DNA from: Marinobacter vulgaris
GTDB lineage: Bacteria; Pseudomonadota; Gammaproteobacteria; Pseudomonadales; Oleiphilaceae
Assembly: GCF_003344045.1 (NCBI RefSeq)
Contig: NZ_QFWX01000004.1
Span: 186,001-250,000 of the forward strand
Reading direction: 5' to 3'
Length of the DNA: 64,000 nt
The notes under the pieces are model-generated. The model saw only the letters and a program-made list of their open reading frames with translations, had not been told where the DNA came from and made no database searches. How positions within the stretch are numbered: position 1 is the stretch's first letter; every line of letters starts with the position of its first letter. This document shows positions 39,378-50,506 of the stretch, piece by piece. Position numbers and translations under genes: made by a program.

Positions 39378-39632
39378 GTGAAAATCGTCTTTATACTGGT
39401 GCCACTGATGCTGATTCTGATCGCATTGGGGTTGGTTCTGTTCTCCTGGGCCGTGAGAAACGGCCAGTATGATGACCTGGACGGGCCGGCCCATCGCATT
39501 CTCTACGATGATGACAAGGACAGGATTCCGGACGACGCAAAGCAGCCGAAACAGGAAACCGCCTCGCGCCATAACACTGCCTCCAAAGGCGAGCCAGAGG
39601 ATGACAAACCGGGAGAAGACCGGACATCCTGA
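39378..39632 (+). CDS. ccoS: cbb3 oxidase maturation protein CcoS
   Basis: An 84-residue small membrane protein needed for heme/copper insertion into CcoN. N-terminal helix FILVPLMLILIALGLVLFSW and the conserved WAVRNGQYDDLDGPAHRILY. The polar tail (residues 50-84) is longer than usual. RBS GAGGAGG lies 6 bases before the ATG. It ends by overlapping the next gene by one base (TGATG). Confidence 0.96.
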   Translation: MKIVFILVPLMLILIALGLVLFSWAVRNGQYDDLDGPAHRILYDDDKDRIPDDAKQPKQETASRHNTASKGEPEDDKPGEDRTS

Positions 39633-40330
39633 TGGGCGAAGAACTGTATCTGAGTTATTCCAGTGCCTTCCTGATCGGGCTGCTGGGCAGCACGCACTGC
39701 CTGAGCATGTGTGGCGGAATCAGCGCTTCGCTTTCCATGGCCCTGCCCGTCGGGCGGGGCTTCCGGCTCCGACAGACCATTATGCTGCTGGCCTTCAACG
39801 GTGGCCGCATTGGCAGCTATGCACTCATCGCCGCTTTGATTGCGCTCCTCAGTACCAGTGCCACGGGATACTGGACACAACTGGGCCCGGTGCTGCGAAC
39901 CCTGGCAGGCGTACTGCTGATTCTGATGGGACTTTCCATGGGCCAGTGGTGGCAGGGAATTCGTTATGTGGAACGGATCGGCGCGCCGGTCTGGAAACGG
40001 CTGTCCCCCCTTACCAGGCACGTACTTCCAGTCCACCATGTGCGCCAGGCACTTGCGCTCGGTGCACTCTGGGGCTGGTTACCCTGTGGCCTGGTCTACA
40101 GTACGCTGGGGTGGGCGGCCTTACAGCCTACCGTCGGCAGCGCCGCAACAACCATGCTGTTTTTTGGCCTGGGCACCCTGCCCTCCATGCTGGCAACCGG
40201 TTACGCCGCCACCTGGATCAGCAAACTCAGGGAACAGAAGCATTTCCGACAGCTCGCGGGACTGCTGCTGATCGGCTTCGGTATCTGGACCCTGCCAATC
40301 ACCGCAATGCTGCACTCAGGCCACGGCTAG
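39632..40330 (+). CDS. Sulfite exporter TauE/SafE-family membrane protein
   Basis: A 232-residue protein with about six transmembrane helices. Cysteine motifs LLGSTHCLSMCGGISASL and WGWLPCGLVYSTLGWAAL are shared with the SafE/heavy-metal-transport-associated proteins found next to ccoS, thought to act in copper supply to cbb3 oxidase. That role is inferred from position; it is unlikely to export sulfite. Overlaps ccoS by one base. Confidence 0.88.
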   Translation: MGEELYLSYSSAFLIGLLGSTHCLSMCGGISASLSMALPVGRGFRLRQTIMLLAFNGGRIGSYALIAALIALLSTSATGYWTQLGPVLRTLAGVLLILMGLSMGQWWQGIRYVERIGAPVWKRLSPLTRHVLPVHHVRQALALGALWGWLPCGLVYSTLGWAALQPTVGSAATTMLFFGLGTLPSMLATGYAATWISKLREQKHFRQLAGLLLIGFGIWTLPITAMLHSGHG

Positions 40331-40355
40331 GACTTTGCCCGCATTTCTAAGCGGG

Positions 40356-41276
40356 TCAGATATTGAGTACGTCAAGCCGCCCGAAATCCTTCGTCTCCGG
40401 TTCGAGGGTTGTAACAGACCGCTTGCCATCCGGGTGCCGGGAACCGTCACGGAAATTATAGAGAGCCGTGTCGGCAAGGTGTGACGGCTCTACATTGCAC
40501 ATGGCGCGGAACATGGTTTCCAGCCGCCCTGGGTGCTGCTTGTCCCACGTCTGGAACATGTCCTTGATCACCTGGCGCTGGAGATTTTCCTGGGAGCCAC
40601 AAAGATTGCAGGGAATGATGGGGAACTTCCGCATGCGTGCATACCGGGCAATATCCTTTTCCCGGCTGAAGGCAAGCGGGCGTATCACCGTGTTACGGCC
40701 ATCGTCGCTGTGAAGAACCGGGGGCATGGATTTCAGCTTGCCGCCGTAAAACATATTGAGAAACAGGGTCTCCAGGAGATCATCACGGTGATGGCCCAGA
40801 GCGATTTTTGTCACCCCGTGTTCCTCGGCAAAATTATAGAGAATCCCTCGGCGCAGGCGGGAGCATAGCCCGCAGGTGGTTTTCCCTTCCGGCACTTTGT
40901 CCTTGACGATACTGTAGGTGTCCTTCTCGATAATGTGATATTCGATACCAAGGGCCTGCAGATATTCAGGCAGCACCTCTTCCGGGAACCCCGGTTGTTT
41001 CTGATCGAGATTCACGGCAATCAGTTCAAAGGACACGGGTGCACTTTTCTGAAGGTTCATCAGAATATCGAGCATGGCATAAGAGTCCTTGCCGCCGGAC
41101 AGGCAGCACATGACTTTATCGCCGGCCTCAATCATCGAGAAATCAGCAATCGCCTGCCCCATCTCCCGGCGCAGGCGCTTTTGCAGCTTGTTGAATTCCA
41201 GTTTCTGCCTGCGCTCCGCTTCAGAGGTCAGGACAGCGTCAGAGTTGGCAGTTATTGCGTCGGGCATAGAAAACAT
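40356..41276 (-). CDS. ttcA: tRNA 2-thiocytidine biosynthesis protein TtcA
   Basis: Thiolates cytidine 32 in certain tRNAs using a 4Fe-4S cluster. It has 306 residues. PP-loop [16 protein letters not shown], cluster cysteines in [13 protein letters not shown] and [13 protein letters not shown]. It is convergent with the ccoGHIS operon; in many relatives an fnr/anr gene or hemN separates the two, but not here. A small 5-base hairpin (CCCGC/GCGGG, 40338-40355) lies between the stops. Confidence 0.97.
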   Translation of the reverse strand: MFSMPDAITANSDAVLTSEAERRQKLEFNKLQKRLRREMGQAIADFSMIEAGDKVMCCLSGGKDSYAMLDILMNLQKSAPVSFELIAVNLDQKQPGFPEEVLPEYLQALGIEYHIIEKDTYSIVKDKVPEGKTTCGLCSRLRRGILYNFAEEHGVTKIALGHHRDDLLETLFLNMFYGGKLKSMPPVLHSDDGRNTVIRPLAFSREKDIARYARMRKFPIIPCNLCGSQENLQRQVIKDMFQTWDKQHPGRLETMFRAMCNVEPSHLADTALYNFRDGSRHPDGKRSVTTLEPETKDFGRLDVLNI

Positions 41277-41428
41277 CGTTCATGGGAATCAGTGGACGTT
41301 GGATTATACGCGTGCAAATGGTCCGGGAACAGGATACAGACATGGGTGCGTCGCAGACAAAAAGGAACCCCGGCCTGAGACTGGAGCCCCCTCTTCCGTA
41401 ACGGCGCCCCGTCACCTACCATAGTGTT

Positions 41429-42091
41429 ATGAATCAATCCGAAACGGCAACAGATGGCGCCCGACCCATTGCTTCCGGCTCCCAGGACGACAAGCTGAAT
41501 TTGCAGATTCAGCACCTGCTGGTCGCTACCGAGCACATACTTCGGCAGAACCCTGGCGGAATCAACGAACTCGGGCTTATCAGGACTCTGCAGAAGCCCC
41601 CCTGGGAGTTGATCGGCACGGTAAACTTCGCGGAGCCGGATAAACTCTATCCGGTCCATTTTCTGCTATTCCACGTGCTTTATCGCCTCCGTGACCAGCT
41701 TGCCACTGGCGGGGAGGCGCTTACCATATCGCCTCTGGTCATCCGGCTCCGGCACAGCACGGTTGTCGGCGGCTCGGGCATGCCGGACCAGGCAGACGAA
41801 CTGAGAATTTTCTACCTGGACCTTTCCGGTTACCGGATGTCTGAGGATTCCATAAACCGGATGATGGACGACTTCTGGGCCGGGCGCAGCGGCTTGAGAC
41901 CGGAACTTGCGGAAATCCGCAGCGCAGCGGCTACGCTCGGCTTTGACGATATCCCGCCGGAATTTGATGAGGTAAAGCAGCGGTTTCGCCGGGTGGTAAT
42001 GCATGCTCATCCGGACCGCGGTGGCGAAACCGAAGCCATTCAACAGCTGAACCAGGCTTTCGCGGTATTGAAGGCGCATTTCAGAACCTGA
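41429..42091 (+). CDS. DnaJ-related protein with C-terminal J domain
   Basis: A 220-residue co-chaperone-like protein. Residues 20-160 match the DnaJ-related N-terminal domain (LQIQHLLVATEHILRQNPGG, PVHFLLFHVLYRLRDQL, LRIFYLDLSGYRMSEDSIN). Residues about 165-220 form a short J domain with the His-Pro-Asp motif in RRVVMHAHPDRGGETEAIQQ. It should stimulate an Hsp70 partner; the client is unknown. A 6-base gap separates its stop from a TTG that opens the deacetylase frame. Confidence 0.88.
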   Translation: MNQSETATDGARPIASGSQDDKLNLQIQHLLVATEHILRQNPGGINELGLIRTLQKPPWELIGTVNFAEPDKLYPVHFLLFHVLYRLRDQLATGGEALTISPLVIRLRHSTVVGGSGMPDQADELRIFYLDLSGYRMSEDSINRMMDDFWAGRSGLRPELAEIRSAAATLGFDDIPPEFDEVKQRFRRVVMHAHPDRGGETEAIQQLNQAFAVLKAHFRT

Positions 42092-42126
42092 CAGTCTTGC
42101 ACTACCTGATCCTCGAGGAAGACACC

Positions 42127-43158
42127 ATGACAAAACGTATGACGACCCGATCACTGCTGATGACATCCCTTGCCGGCTTTGCGCTGGGCGCCCAGGCGGA
42201 TCTCGTGGTGCTCCAGTATCACCACGTCAGTGATTCCACGCCATCGTCCACCAGCACCTCGGTGTCCCTGTTCGAAGGACAGCTGGACATGATTGATGAA
42301 CTGGGAATTGAGGTTGTACCCCTGGAATCGGCAACCCGCGACGCACTGGAAGGCAAACTGGATAATCGCAAACAGATTGCCCTTACTTTTGACGACGCCT
42401 ACGAATCTGTCTATTCCAATGCAGCGGCAGAACTGGAGAAGCGGGGCTACCCCTATACCATCTTCGTTAATACCGATGCCATTGGCAGCCAAGGCTATAT
42501 GACCTGGGATCAGCTGGAGGAAGTGCTTGGCAGGAGCGGTGTTACGGTTGCCAACCACAGCCAGGATCACGGCCACCTGGCAAGGCGCCCCGACGAGAGC
42601 AGGAGTGACTGGGCACAACGGGTGGAAAGCAGTCTGGATCTGGCTCAGCAGGCCCTGGCAGACAGGCTTGGCACCGACGTCCCGATGTTTGCCTATCCCT
42701 ATGGGGAATTTGACGAGGCGCTGGAGGGCAAGGTAGAGGCCCGTGGATGGCTGGGATATGGCCAGCAGTCAGGCGCAATTGGTGCCACTTCCGACTCGAC
42801 TCGGCTGCCCCGCTTTCCCATGGCGAACGCCTACGGGCAACTCAACAGCCTGGAGAACAAACTACGCAGTAAAGCACTGCCGGTGGATGCCAGCAAACTG
42901 CCCGACGGCGTTATTGATGAGAATCCCCCGACACTGTCGTTCACTGTGCCCGATTCCATAAGCGTAGACCGCCTGTCCTGTTTTGCCTCCGGCCAGGGTC
43001 GTGTGGATTTCGAGGTTTCCGGCGACCAAGTCACTGTGAAAGCCCCTGACAGTTTCAGCAGCCGCCGTTTCCGCTACAACTGCACGCATCCGGCTCCCGA
43101 CGGCAGCTATTACTGGCTTTCGCAACAGTGGTTGGACCTGAGCAGACCTGAAGACTAG
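42127..43158 (+). CDS. Secreted polysaccharide deacetylase
   Basis: A 343-residue NodB-type carbohydrate esterase 4 protein. Signal peptide LLMTSLAGFALGAQA. NodB domain: VLQYHHVSDS, the metal Asp pair in IALTFDDAYESVYSNAAAEL, and the His motif VTVANHSQDHGHLARRPDE. The second half is a less conserved beta-rich region (LSFTVPDSISVDRLSCFASG). It likely deacetylates a cell-surface or biofilm polysaccharide in the periplasm, as PgaB does. The ATG at 42127 begins the signal peptide. Confidence 0.88.
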   Translation: MTKRMTTRSLLMTSLAGFALGAQADLVVLQYHHVSDSTPSSTSTSVSLFEGQLDMIDELGIEVVPLESATRDALEGKLDNRKQIALTFDDAYESVYSNAAAELEKRGYPYTIFVNTDAIGSQGYMTWDQLEEVLGRSGVTVANHSQDHGHLARRPDESRSDWAQRVESSLDLAQQALADRLGTDVPMFAYPYGEFDEALEGKVEARGWLGYGQQSGAIGATSDSTRLPRFPMANAYGQLNSLENKLRSKALPVDASKLPDGVIDENPPTLSFTVPDSISVDRLSCFASGQGRVDFEVSGDQVTVKAPDSFSSRRFRYNCTHPAPDGSYYWLSQQWLDLSRPED

Positions 43159-43185
43159 TGCCCTGCCCGGCCAATTCGGCCCCGC

Positions 43186-44649
43186 TCAGATCGTGAACAC
43201 GAAACCCAGCAGCAGATAGCTCAGCGCCGTGACCACAACGATACCGAGAAGATTCAGCGCGAAACCTGCGCTGATCATGTCCTGAATTCGCATGTGGCCG
43301 CTGGAGAAAACGATGGCGTTGGGTGGTGTCGCTACCGGCATCATGAAGGCACAACTTGCCGCAATGGCTGCAGGCACTGTCAGCAACAGCACTGACATCT
43401 CCTGGGACATGGCCAGCGCCCCCAGCAACGGCAGGAACGCCGCCGCGGTAGCGGTATTGCTGGTTACCTCCGTGAGGAAGATGATGACGCCCACTACCAG
43501 GGCAACCATCACCAGGACCGGCAGGTTGCCAGCGACCGACAAACTCTCGGCGATCCATTCCGCCAGGCCTGAACTACTGATTACGCCTGCCATGGCGAGG
43601 CCACCACCAAACAACAGCAAGACGCCCCAAGGAATGCCCTGTGCGGTCTCCCAGTCGAGCACGAACAGCCGCTCTTTCAGGTTGACAGGGATCAGGAACA
43701 TGGCGATGGCCGCCGCAATGGCAATGCCGGTGTCGCTCAACCAGGGCATTGGCCCATCTGATAACAACGGCCTGAAAATCCAGGCGGCAGCAGTCACCAC
43801 GAATACCAGTGCTACCAGCTTCTCCGCTTTCTGCAGAGGTCCAAGAGCCTTCAGCTCGTCCCGTATCAGGTCACCGCTGCCGGCCTGGTTGTCCAGTCCG
43901 AAATCCCTGCGCGTCAGCCACCACCAGGTCAATGCCAGCATGACCAGTGATACCGGCACTCCCAGCAGCATCCACTGGGCAAAACCAACCGATATACCCT
44001 GATTTTCACTGAGATAGGCTGCCAGTAATGCGTTGGGAGGGGTCCCGATCAGGGTAGCAATACCCCCGACGCTGGCCGAGTAGGCAATGGCCAGAAGCAA
44101 CGCTGTAGCATAACGGCGGACGCCTTCCTTGTTGGAGGAGTCCATCATCGCAATGACCGACAGGCCAATGGGCAGCATCATGATCGAGGTGGCCGTATTA
44201 CTGACCCACATGCTCAAGAACGCCGTGGCAATCATGAAGCCCGCGATCTGGCGGCGCGGCTTGTCACCCACGCCTCTGAGGGTCAACAGGGCGATACGGC
44301 GGTGCAGGTTCCATCGCTGCATCGCCAGCCCCAGTGTGAAGCCACCAAGAAACAGAAAGATGATGGGGTTGGCGTAAGGCGTTGTCGCATCCTTGATACC
44401 ACCCAGCCCGAGTGCCGGTATCAGCACAATGGGAATCAGTGCCGTTGCGGGAATGGGGATCGCTTCTGTGGACCACCAGGTGGCCATCAACAGCATCAGC
44501 CCGAGTGCTGCCCAAGCCTCTGCCACCATCCCCTCCGGTGCCGGCAAAACCAGTGTCATGAGCAAAAACAGAGGCCCGAGAATCAGCCCGATGACCCTGC
44601 TTTTTGGTAGTCCCTCCGCTTTATTGTCGGAGCTGGTGCCTGCTGACAT
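43186..44649 (-). CDS. SLC13/DASS family sodium:dicarboxylate or sulfate symporter
   Basis: A 487-residue inner-membrane carrier. Two inverted-repeat Ser-Asn-Thr motifs bind sodium and substrate: VSNTATSIMMLPIGLSV and VTSNTATAAAFLPLLGAL. Other marks: GTPPNALLAAYLSENQG and LGGFTLGLAMQRWNLHRRIA. Substrate is likely a dicarboxylate or sulfate. It follows the DksA-like gene by 20 bases on the minus strand, so they may be co-transcribed. Confidence 0.92.
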   Translation of the reverse strand: MSAGTSSDNKAEGLPKSRVIGLILGPLFLLMTLVLPAPEGMVAEAWAALGLMLLMATWWSTEAIPIPATALIPIVLIPALGLGGIKDATTPYANPIIFLFLGGFTLGLAMQRWNLHRRIALLTLRGVGDKPRRQIAGFMIATAFLSMWVSNTATSIMMLPIGLSVIAMMDSSNKEGVRRYATALLLAIAYSASVGGIATLIGTPPNALLAAYLSENQGISVGFAQWMLLGVPVSLVMLALTWWWLTRRDFGLDNQAGSGDLIRDELKALGPLQKAEKLVALVFVVTAAAWIFRPLLSDGPMPWLSDTGIAIAAAIAMFLIPVNLKERLFVLDWETAQGIPWGVLLLFGGGLAMAGVISSSGLAEWIAESLSVAGNLPVLVMVALVVGVIIFLTEVTSNTATAAAFLPLLGALAMSQEMSVLLLTVPAAIAASCAFMMPVATPPNAIVFSSGHMRIQDMISAGFALNLLGIVVVTALSYLLLGFVFTI

Positions 44650-44669
44650 GGAATTTCCCTTCTAGCGGA

Positions 44670-44990
44670 TCATTGTTCTGCGCATTCGACACACAAGGTG
44701 GTGTAGGGCAGCACCTGCAAGCGTCGCGGATCTATCTCATTCCCGCAGCGTTCGCATTCGCCCCCCCGGCCATTTGCCAGCCGTTCCAGGGCACGCTCTA
44801 TCTGGGCGAGTTCACGACGGGTTTCGGTTTCCAGGGAATCCACTACTTCGTCGTTCTGGGTCTGGACTGCCTGCTCTTCAGAGTCCTTTTCCAGGGCTCC
44901 ACCCTCCCGATGCTGATGGGCCTCGTACTTTGCCAACCGCGCCTTCAGATCAGCGCGCAGGGTTTCAAGTTCCGACTTGCGATTACTCAT
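44670..44990 (-). CDS. TraR/DksA-family zinc-finger protein
   Basis: A 106-residue DksA-like protein. A coiled coil of about 60 residues (ELETLRADLKARLAKYEAHQ, VDSLETETRRELAQIERALE) followed by a four-cysteine zinc finger: CERCGNEIDPRRLQVLPYT then CVECAEQ. It is shorter than DksA (about 150 residues) and may modulate RNA polymerase or be a paralogue. The coiled-coil tip lacks the obvious Asp-x2-Asp-x-Ala of DksA. Upstream 271 bases to the symporter gene hold no feature I can name. Confidence 0.88.
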   Translation of the reverse strand: MSNRKSELETLRADLKARLAKYEAHQHREGGALEKDSEEQAVQTQNDEVVDSLETETRRELAQIERALERLANGRGGECERCGNEIDPRRLQVLPYTTLCVECAEQ

Positions 44991-45261
44991 AACGACCTCC
45001 TGTGGGGGGATGTCCCCGGATTAATACTGCCTACAGTAAACCATAAGCCTGACAGGCATTTGACGCTTGTCAAAATTGCCTGATCTGAACCGGTCAAGAA
45101 CAACCGCAAGGCCACGCTCCAAAAAAATCGGATACACAGCGTCAAAGCACCCCAGACGAACGTGACATTGTCCGCCATGCCTGACTCGACGCACCAGCTT
45201 ATCGCGGCGTTGCCCGGAATATGTCAATATTCCCGACTCTACGAACGGCGGAGTTTCCATC

Positions 45262-46626
45262 ATGCTTTACACCACCGTAGCCGCCCTGGCGGCTGCCCTG
45301 ATCCTCTTTACCTGGCTCGGACTGCGCGCGCGGCTGGCCGATGGTGGGCTTGACGACTATGTGACCGCCCGGAACAGTCAGGGCGCCCGGGCTCTGGGAC
45401 TGTCTTTCCTGGCCTCCGGCATGGGTGGCTGGATACTGTTTGCGCCCCCGGAAGTCGGCGCCCTGGTAGGGCCGGTCGCCCTGGCCGGTTATGCGCTGGG
45501 AGCGGCCCTGCCCTTTATCGTATTTGCTTTCTGTGGCCCTGCGATACGCCGCTACCTGCCCCAGGGGCGCAGTATCGGTGAGTTTGCCCAGGCCTGCTAC
45601 GGGAACGCAGTTCGCCGCTACGTGTCGTTGATCTCCGTGCTTTACATGTTGTGTTTTGTGACAGCGGAGCTGACCGCCATCGGTGCCATCACCTCGATGC
45701 TTTCGGGAGTCAACGGCAATGTGGCGGTGTTGGGCGTGGCCATTGCCACGCTGATTTACACCGCCTGGGGTGGCCTGCGGGCCAGTATCGTCACCGACCA
45801 GTGGCAGGCCTTTCTGCTCATTGGCCTTTTGGGAATCGTCGGCTTTGTGGCCATGGAGCGGCTACCCGAACTGGACGCCGCCAATGCGCCGTCAGCACCG
45901 GTTGGTGGCGCCCTCGGCGTTGCCCTGACGCTGGTTATCGCGGTCACCGCGGCCAACCTGTTTCATCAGGGCTACTGGCAGCGACTATGGTCCGCACGGG
46001 ACACCTCCGCATTGCGCCGGGGCGCGCTGTTCGGTGGGGTAATCACCATTGCCGTAGTTGCCGTGGTTGGTGCCCTGGGCATCGCCGCCGCCATGAGCGG
46101 GGCGGATCTGGGGTCACCACCCATTCCTTTCTTTGCCCTGCTTTCTGATGCTCCGGCCTGGCTGACCATTCCCGCCCTGGTGCTGGCGCTGACGCTGGTA
46201 GCCTCATCAGTGGACACGCTGCAAAATGCCCTGGCGTCCCTGGCGGTCACCGAAAAACAGGGACTGTCCATCGTTTCGGCACGATGGATCACGGTCATCC
46301 TGATGATCCCCGTGGTGATTGTCTCGTTGCAGGGTGTCTCGGTGCTGAGACTGTTCCTGATTGCCGACCTGCTCTGTGCAACGGCGGTGATACCGGTATT
46401 GATGGGCCTCTGGAAGCGAATGACCACGACCGCGGCGGTCCTCGGTGGCCTTGCTGGCCTGGCCGGCGCCATTATTCCCGGATGGGTTACCGGTGGCAGC
46501 CTGATGGCCGGATTGGAGGCCGCGAGTTTTCCGGGAGGTATCCCGACTCTGCTGCCGTTTGCAGGGGCGCTTATCGGCTCTACCACCGTCAGCCTGGTGC
46601 TTGCTCTGGCTGCCAGAGCCCGCTAA
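45262..46626 (+). CDS. Sodium:solute symporter family transporter
   Basis: A 454-residue SSS-family carrier with about 12-13 transmembrane helices. The signature ATLIYTAWGGLRASIVTDQW is present, and SFLASGMGGWILFAPPEVGA resembles the first sodium-site helix. Substrate unknown. The next gene encodes a solute-binding protein in the same direction, 136 bases away, but SSS carriers do not normally use binding proteins. Confidence 0.9.
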   Translation: MLYTTVAALAAALILFTWLGLRARLADGGLDDYVTARNSQGARALGLSFLASGMGGWILFAPPEVGALVGPVALAGYALGAALPFIVFAFCGPAIRRYLPQGRSIGEFAQACYGNAVRRYVSLISVLYMLCFVTAELTAIGAITSMLSGVNGNVAVLGVAIATLIYTAWGGLRASIVTDQWQAFLLIGLLGIVGFVAMERLPELDAANAPSAPVGGALGVALTLVIAVTAANLFHQGYWQRLWSARDTSALRRGALFGGVITIAVVAVVGALGIAAAMSGADLGSPPIPFFALLSDAPAWLTIPALVLALTLVASSVDTLQNALASLAVTEKQGLSIVSARWITVILMIPVVIVSLQGVSVLRLFLIADLLCATAVIPVLMGLWKRMTTTAAVLGGLAGLAGAIIPGWVTGGSLMAGLEAASFPGGIPTLLPFAGALIGSTTVSLVLALAARAR

Positions 46627-46762
46627 CAAAACATTACACAACCTTCCACCTTAGTACGATTGTTGCTGCGGCAGACTCCCGCGACACTGCTTCTGCCTTT
46701 TTCAAAAAAATAATATCAGGGGCCCGTACTTCCGGCCCGGCGTGACCACGGAGCCTTCGCCG

Positions 46763-48016
46763 ATGCACTGCAAGAAGCTTTTTGTCTCTCTCCTGTTAAC
46801 CCTGCTGGCAATCGCTCCAGTGGCCGCGGAAACCCTCAAGATAGGGCTGAACTACCCACAGACCGGGCGCTACAAGGATCAGGGCCTGCAACAACGGCTG
46901 GGGGCGTTTCTCGCGGTTGATGAGATCAACAGTGCCGGCGGCATTCTGGGCCGCGATGTAGAACTGGTTATACGAAACACCTCAGGCGAGCCGGACAAAG
47001 GTGCCAGAAACACGGCTGAACTGATCGATCGCGAGGGTGTGCAGATGGTTTTCGGGGGCGTTTCCAGCGCTGTTGCCATCTCCTCCGGGCGAGCGGCAAG
47101 GGACCGGGACAGGATCTATTTCGGAACCCTGACCTACTCCAATGCCACCACCGGTGCGGCCGGCCACAACCACATGTTCCGGGAACCCTACAATGCCTGG
47201 ATGACGGCCAAGGTACTGAGCCAGTATCTCAATACCCAACACTCCGATGACGAATATTTCTACATTACAGCCGACTACACCTGGGGCTGGTCAGTGGAGG
47301 AATCGGTCCGGAAGTTCACCAATACCAGTGACACGGATGCTCACCAGGGGGTCAAAACACCCTTCCCCCGCGCCCTGATTACTGATTTCCGTAAGGCCCT
47401 GGAGGAAGCGGAAAAAAGCGATGCCAAAGTGCTGATGATGGTGCTGTTCGGAGACGACATGGTGCGGGCGCTGAACGTCGCTTACGAAATGGGGCTGACC
47501 AAAAAAATGCAGGTTGTCATTCCCAACCTCACACTCGGCATGGCTCGCCAGGTGGGTCCTACGATTATGGGAGGGATTATCGGTGGGTCACCCTGGGTAT
47601 GGAGTGTGCCCTACCAGTATGATTATCCACGAGGCAAGGCATTTGTTGAAGCCTTCTCCGGCCGCTATGAAATGCGTCCTTCCACGGCGGCAGCGTCCGC
47701 TTACAGCATTGTCTATCAGTACAAGGATGCCGTTGAGCGCGCAGGTACCACCAACACCAGTCAGGTTATCCGCGCCCTGGAAGGGCACAGATACAGCTTG
47801 CTGAAAGATGAGCAGTACTGGCGGGAGTTTGACCACCAGAACGTGCAGACCGTCTATGTAGTGCGGGTTAAACCAAGGAACAACGTCATGGCTGATGACT
47901 ATTCGAGTGACTATTTCGAGATCATCGACTCCATGGCCGGAGACGAAGCCGCCCAGACGCGGGCGGAGTGGGAGGCCCGTCGAAAGGCGGCAGGCCAGCC
48001 ACTCACCCTTCAGTGA
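46763..48016 (+). CDS. Periplasmic amide/urea/branched-chain-type binding protein (orphan)
   Basis: A 417-residue type I solute-binding protein. Signal peptide LFVSLLLTLLAIAPVAA, then LKIGLNYPQTGRYKDQGLQQ and DEINSAGGILGRDVELVIRN, typical of the LivK/UrtA/AmiC family. No permease or ATPase gene for it is present. The ATG at 46763 was preferred to a GTG seven codons earlier since CGGAG lies upstream of it. It could serve a distant ABC transporter or present a ligand to a sensor. Confidence 0.88.
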   Translation: MHCKKLFVSLLLTLLAIAPVAAETLKIGLNYPQTGRYKDQGLQQRLGAFLAVDEINSAGGILGRDVELVIRNTSGEPDKGARNTAELIDREGVQMVFGGVSSAVAISSGRAARDRDRIYFGTLTYSNATTGAAGHNHMFREPYNAWMTAKVLSQYLNTQHSDDEYFYITADYTWGWSVEESVRKFTNTSDTDAHQGVKTPFPRALITDFRKALEEAEKSDAKVLMMVLFGDDMVRALNVAYEMGLTKKMQVVIPNLTLGMARQVGPTIMGGIIGGSPWVWSVPYQYDYPRGKAFVEAFSGRYEMRPSTAAASAYSIVYQYKDAVERAGTTNTSQVIRALEGHRYSLLKDEQYWREFDHQNVQTVYVVRVKPRNNVMADDYSSDYFEIIDSMAGDEAAQTRAEWEARRKAAGQPLTLQ

Positions 48017-48023
48017 GCGGCAG

Positions 48024-48815
48024 TCAAAGCACGCAGTCGCTGTCTGTCTCAGCGGTGGTGACTGCAAGCGCACTGGCAATGTCAGCAAACTCATCTGCCT
48101 GCAGAGAAGCTCCGCCAATAAGACCACCATCGACGTCCGGTAACTGGAAAAGTTCCGCCGCGTTGCCCGCTTTGACACTTCCGCCATAAACAATGCGCAG
48201 TGCCTCTCCCCCACCGGCCTCCTGGAACTCAAGGAACTGACGGACAGCACGGTGGGTTTCGGAAACCTGCGCGGGGCTCGCTGTCCTGCCGGTGCCAATG
48301 GCCCAGACCGGTTCGTAGGCAATGATGCCGTCCCGCAGGCCCGCCATTCCGTTTTCGTCGATGACCGTCTGCAGCTGCATCTCGATAGCCGCCATGGCCC
48401 GGCCCTGCTCCCGCTCCTCGAGGGTTTCCCCCACACACAGAATCGGCGTCATACCGGCAGAACGTACCTGCCTGAAACGCGCAGCCACGTCGTCACTGGA
48501 TTCGTGATACATCGACCGGCGCTCGGAATGGCCAATCAGGACATAGCGGCAACCCATTTCCCGGAGCATGGTTGCGCTCACCTCGCCGGTGTGCGCACCG
48601 GAAGCCGCAGGGCTGGCGTTCTGGGCGCCGAGGGCCAGGCCGGTATAGCCCAGCAGGTCCCGGACCTGAAAGAGGTAGGGAAATGGCGGACAGACAGCCA
48701 TATCCATGGCTTTGCGGTAGGGCCTGATTTTGGTCAGTAAGCGCACCAGCAACGCTTGGTTGGCGTGCAAGCTGCCGTTCATCTTCCAGTTCGCTATCAG
48801 AATCGGTTTTCTCAT
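48024..48815 (-). CDS. tpiA: Triosephosphate isomerase
   Basis: Interconverts dihydroxyacetone phosphate and glyceraldehyde 3-phosphate. It has 263 residues. Active-site residues are visible: Asn/Lys in LIANWKMNGS, His in LIGHSERRSMYH, Glu in YEPVWAIGTG, and the phosphate loop in IVYGGSVKAGNAAEL. It sits 33 bases behind eno as a second gene of the operon. DHAP is the product of the GlpD reaction, which links this gene with the glycerol island. It may be the sole or a second tpiA of the genome; only one copy is visible here. Confidence 0.97.
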   Translation of the reverse strand: MRKPILIANWKMNGSLHANQALLVRLLTKIRPYRKAMDMAVCPPFPYLFQVRDLLGYTGLALGAQNASPAASGAHTGEVSATMLREMGCRYVLIGHSERRSMYHESSDDVAARFRQVRSAGMTPILCVGETLEEREQGRAMAAIEMQLQTVIDENGMAGLRDGIIAYEPVWAIGTGRTASPAQVSETHRAVRQFLEFQEAGGGEALRIVYGGSVKAGNAAELFQLPDVDGGLIGGASLQADEFADIASALAVTTAETDSDCVL

Positions 48816-48848
48816 GGTCTGCCTCCGGTCATTCCATACGTTTTTCGC

Positions 48849-50267
<1,419 letters not shown>

Positions 50268-50506
50268 TCAATACGATTTTGTTATATGAAAAATCAGGAT
50301 ATGATTTTTGCTTTGCCGCATGCGCTGGCGAATAGCGAAAAAAGGCCGGCAGGGTCCACCCGCTGGATGCGGGAAACACCTGAAATGCTATTAAGGGGGG
50401 ATAGGAAAGCAACCGGCCAAGACCCACTGACACTGAGGTGTCAGGCCTGCCGCTGCCAGCCATCGGTACTGCAGGCTGACAGCGTCATTCAAGGGTTGGA
50501 GCGGCC

